Positions 62,035-64,000 of a stretch of 64,000 nt of DNA are shown here, one piece after another. How positions within the stretch are numbered: position 1 is the stretch's first letter; each line of letters begins with the position of its first letter. This DNA comes from Shewanella sp. KX20019 (GTDB taxonomy: Bacteria > Pseudomonadota > Gammaproteobacteria > Enterobacterales > Shewanellaceae), in NCBI RefSeq assembly GCF_016757755.1, contig NZ_CP068437.1, forward strand, positions 5,084,001 to 5,148,000, read 5' to 3'. Position numbers and translations under genes: made by a program. The notes below the pieces were generated by a model, which worked only from the letters and a program-made list of their open reading frames with translations, was not told the DNA's origin and did no database searches.

Positions 62035-63132
62035 ATGAATTTAGCAGCAATGAATCCTTCAACCTATGATGTGCAACTCGAAGCCAAGCGCGTCAAGCTA
62101 AAGCAGCTATTTGCCGATTTTGATACTCCAGAACTAGAATCGTTTGGTTCTGAGCCTGCCCATTATCGTATGCGTGCTGAGTTTAGAATGTGGCATGAAG
62201 GTGAAGACCTCTACTACTATATGTTCGATAAAGAGCTTAATAGTAAAGTGCGTTGCGATCAGTTCCTACCCGCCAGTGAACTTATCAACAAAATGATGCC
62301 TGTTTTGGTTGAACTATTAAAGCCTAACACTATCTTGCGTCATCGCTTGTTCCAAATTGACTTCCTGTCGACTCTCAGTGGCGAAATCTTAGTATCACTG
62401 CTTTATCACAAACAACTCGATAGCGAGTGGGAAGAGCAAGCTAAAATTTTAAAGCACACACTAAGTAGTCAGTTTAACGTTAACTTAATTGGTCGCGCTC
62501 GTAAGCAAAAGCTAGTTTTTGATAAAGACTTTGTCATCGAATCTCTTACCGTTGCTGGCGAGCAGTTGCAGTATCATCAAATTGAAAATAGCTTTACCCA
62601 GCCTAACGGCAAAGTATCAGTCAAGATGCTTGAATGGGCGATTGATGCAACGAAGAACAGTAGCGGTGATCTCCTAGAGCTTTATTGCGGTAACGGCAAC
62701 TTCTCTATCGCACTGGCACAAAACTTTGATCGAGTACTAGCAACTGAACTCGCCAAACCATCGGTGGAGTCGGCGCAATACAATATCAAAATGAACAATG
62801 TTGAAAATTTGCAGATTATTCGAATGTCTGCGGAAGACTTTACTGACGCTATGGCGAAAAAGCGTAGCTATCGACGCCTAGCAGGTATCGATCTTGATGG
62901 TTACAACTGTAATACTATTTTCGTTGACCCACCTCGCGCAGGACTGGATGACAATACGGTTAAATTAGTACAGGGTTATGAGCGTATCGTTTATATCTCA
63001 TGTAATCCAAATACACTGTTAGAGAATCTAAAAGAGTTGAGTAAAACGCACAAAATCACTCGATTCGCCCTATTTGATCAGTTCCCGTATACCGATCATA
63101 TGGAGTCTGGTGTTTTTCTAGAAAAGAGATAA
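62035..63132 (+). CDS. trmA: tRNA (uracil-5-)-methyltransferase TrmA
   Basis: 365 residues (E. coli 366); makes 5-methyluridine at position 54 of tRNAs. The SAM-binding motif LLELYCGNGNFS lies near 216-227, the nucleophile is Cys323 in ISCNP and the general base Glu357 in HMESG. It shares the family insert FRMWHEGEDLYYYMF near the N-terminus. GGTGA precedes the start. It stands alone on the plus strand and converges with fabR at a shared terminator. Confidence 0.96.
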   Translation: MNLAAMNPSTYDVQLEAKRVKLKQLFADFDTPELESFGSEPAHYRMRAEFRMWHEGEDLYYYMFDKELNSKVRCDQFLPASELINKMMPVLVELLKPNTILRHRLFQIDFLSTLSGEILVSLLYHKQLDSEWEEQAKILKHTLSSQFNVNLIGRARKQKLVFDKDFVIESLTVAGEQLQYHQIENSFTQPNGKVSVKMLEWAIDATKNSSGDLLELYCGNGNFSIALAQNFDRVLATELAKPSVESAQYNIKMNNVENLQIIRMSAEDFTDAMAKKRSYRRLAGIDLDGYNCNTIFVDPPRAGLDDNTVKLVQGYERIVYISCNPNTLLENLKELSKTHKITRFALFDQFPYTDHMESGVFLEKR

Positions 63133-63143
63133 TACCCCTAACA

Positions 63144-63173
63144 AAAAACGGCACCCAATTGGATGCCGTTTTT
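63144..63173. terminator. Bidirectional terminator between trmA and fabR
   Basis: AAAAACGGCA and TGCCGTTTTT arms around CCCAATTGGA give a hairpin with A and T runs on both sides, between convergent stop codons. Confidence 0.9.
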
Positions 63174-63186
63174 GTTATTGTGCTCG

Positions 63187-63801
63187 CTACTTATGCTCTC
63201 TTTTACTCTGTAGCGCATCTGCACCTTTAGCAATCATATGCAGTTGAATCACTAATCGGTCAGCCAACACTTTGCGGTCTGTGCGTTTCATATCTAGTGC
63301 TGCAGCTCCAGCATTAAAAACCAAGGTAACCAATGCTTCGGCTTGCGCATGCGCTAAGTCAGGCGCTCTATTGGCTGTTGCTTCGGTGTAGTGCGCTAAT
63401 TCAGAAATAAAGTGCTCTATCTCTCTCGCCACCGCGCCTCTAAATGGAGCTGAAGTACCAGAGCGCTCATGCAAAAGAATGCGAAACACGTTTGGGTTCG
63501 ATTCCATCACTTCCATAAAGGTCTCAACCGAAATACGGATGACACTGCCACCCGCCTCTGCTCGTTGACGGCCTTTACGCATCATTTGTCGTAAAGTAAG
63601 TCCACCCTCATCAACCATGGTTAAACCAAGCTCATTCATATCTTTAAAGTGACGATAAAATGAGGTCGGAGCAATATTGGCTTCGCGCGCGACTTCGCGC
63701 AAACTCAGGCTAGAAAAGCTACGTTCAGCACTCAACTGATTAAACGCTGCATCGACAAGTGCGCGTCGAGTCTTCTCTTTCTGTTGTGCTCTTATGCCCA
63801 T
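63187..63801 (-). CDS. fabR: Fatty acid biosynthesis repressor FabR
   Basis: 204 residues, TetR family. It represses unsaturated fatty acid genes when unsaturated acyl chains are plentiful. MGIRAQQKEKTRRALVDAAFNQL starts it, with helix-turn-helix LREVAREANIAPTSFYRHF near 34-52 almost identical to E. coli FabR. A GTG five codons further upstream is possible, but AGTAGG lies 8 nt before the ATG at 63801. It diverges from a desaturase gene, with a matching palindrome between. Confidence 0.94.
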   Translation of the reverse strand: MGIRAQQKEKTRRALVDAAFNQLSAERSFSSLSLREVAREANIAPTSFYRHFKDMNELGLTMVDEGGLTLRQMMRKGRQRAEAGGSVIRISVETFMEVMESNPNVFRILLHERSGTSAPFRGAVAREIEHFISELAHYTEATANRAPDLAHAQAEALVTLVFNAGAAALDMKRTDRKVLADRLVIQLHMIAKGADALQSKREHK

Positions 63802-63872
63802 GTTGAACCTACTCACAAAAATTATGTTTCGAATAGTAACGCTTTTTCAGATAAAACGCAGCATCAACAAAC

Positions 63873-63901
63873 TTGACCCCAGATGTTATCCAAGTTAAAT
63901 T
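63873..63901 (+). promoter_or_regulatory. Promoter of the desaturase gene
   Basis: TTGACC, 17 bp, TAAATT; the start would fall around 63908, inside the palindrome at 63902-63919. Confidence 0.7.
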
Positions 63902-63919
63902 AGCGTACAGCTGTACGCT
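63902..63919. promoter_or_regulatory. Probable FabR operator
   Basis: AGCGTACAGCTGTACGCT is a perfect 18-bp palindrome and agrees with the FabR binding pattern known from enteric fabA and fabB (AGCGTAC...GT(A/T)CGCT). It abuts the -10 of the desaturase promoter, the right place for repression, and lies 100 bp from fabR itself. Confidence 0.75.
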
Positions 63920-63941
63920 CAACTTGAGATTATAAACAATA

Positions 63942-64000
63942 ATGAAAAAACCTCCTCTAATTTGGATGAATGTGAGTCTATTTAGCATCACATTCGCCAG
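63942..64000 (+). CDS. Fatty acid desaturase, 5' end only
   Basis: Only 19 codons and two bases lie within the window: MKKPPLIWMNVSLFSITFA, a short polar start leading into a hydrophobic helix. This matches the beginning of Shewanella delta-9 acyl-CoA desaturases, and the FabR site in front supports it. The histidine boxes that would prove it lie beyond the window. Confidence 0.6.
   Translation, partial: MKKPPLIWMNVSLFSITFA

Overview
The window is a gammaproteobacterial chromosome segment, most probably from a marine Shewanella. Three things point there. The cytochrome c maturation locus is split into two divergent halves around the small cytochrome scyA and lies beside rplQ. A fabR-desaturase pair follows trmA. 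The chain trmA / murI / rrn / murB / birA / coaA / tRNAs / tufB / secE-nusG / rplKAJL / rpoBC is the enterobacterial 'rrnB-beta' order, here joined directly to str-S10-spc-alpha. I see no insertion sequence, prophage, CRISPR array or defence island.

Layout. 1-890: gene-poor DNA, then a decayed 5S copy between two near-identical terminators. 891-6550: rRNA operon 1 (minus strand; 5S, 23S, 16S, no spacer tRNA) with P1/P2 promoters. 6620-15464: c-type cytochrome maturation. ccmF-ccmG-ccmH-tlpA-like run on minus, ccmI on plus, scyA on minus, and ccmABCDE on plus. 15465-16180: non-coding, with 13 perfect copies of the hexamer GCTGTG. 16226-48179: about 32 kb of minus-strand information-processing genes. 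In transcription order these are secE-nusG, rplKA, rplJL-rpoBC, rpsLG-fusA-tufA, the S10 operon, the spc operon with secY, and the alpha operon ending in rplQ; a second tuf copy lies upstream of secE. 48375-48652: tRNA-Thr, Tyr and Gly ahead of tufB. 48884-53515: coaA, birA, murB and a PAS-containing chemoreceptor. 53862-54304: tRNA-Asp and two tandem aberrant tRNA-Asp-like copies. 54407-60352: rRNA operon 2 with tRNA-Ile and tRNA-Ala in its spacer. 60583-64000: a membrane-anchored RRM protein, murI, trmA, fabR and the first codons of a fatty-acid desaturase.

How it works together. Most of the window makes the translation and transcription machinery: two rRNA operons, 31 ribosomal protein genes, all three large RNA polymerase subunits, EF-G, two EF-Tu copies and the SecYE translocon core. 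Good promoters are visible ahead of both rrn operons, the tRNA-tufB group, secE, rplK, rplJ, rpsL, rpsJ and (weaker) rplN. Classical control elements are recognisable: rrn boxA, an S10-leader attenuator and an rplL-rpoB attenuator. The Ccm genes supply the periplasmic haem-attachment pathway used by scyA and other c-type cytochromes.

The least ordinary items are the two 97-nt tRNA-Asp-derived elements, each with its own terminator; the decayed 5S-terminator duplication at the other rrn operon; the hexamer array; a perfect FNR/EtrA-type box centred 65 bp upstream of the chemoreceptor; a perfect 18-bp palindrome over the desaturase promoter; and the two-helix membrane RRM protein. No wholly new multi-gene system was found. 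All coordinates and alignments were made by eye.
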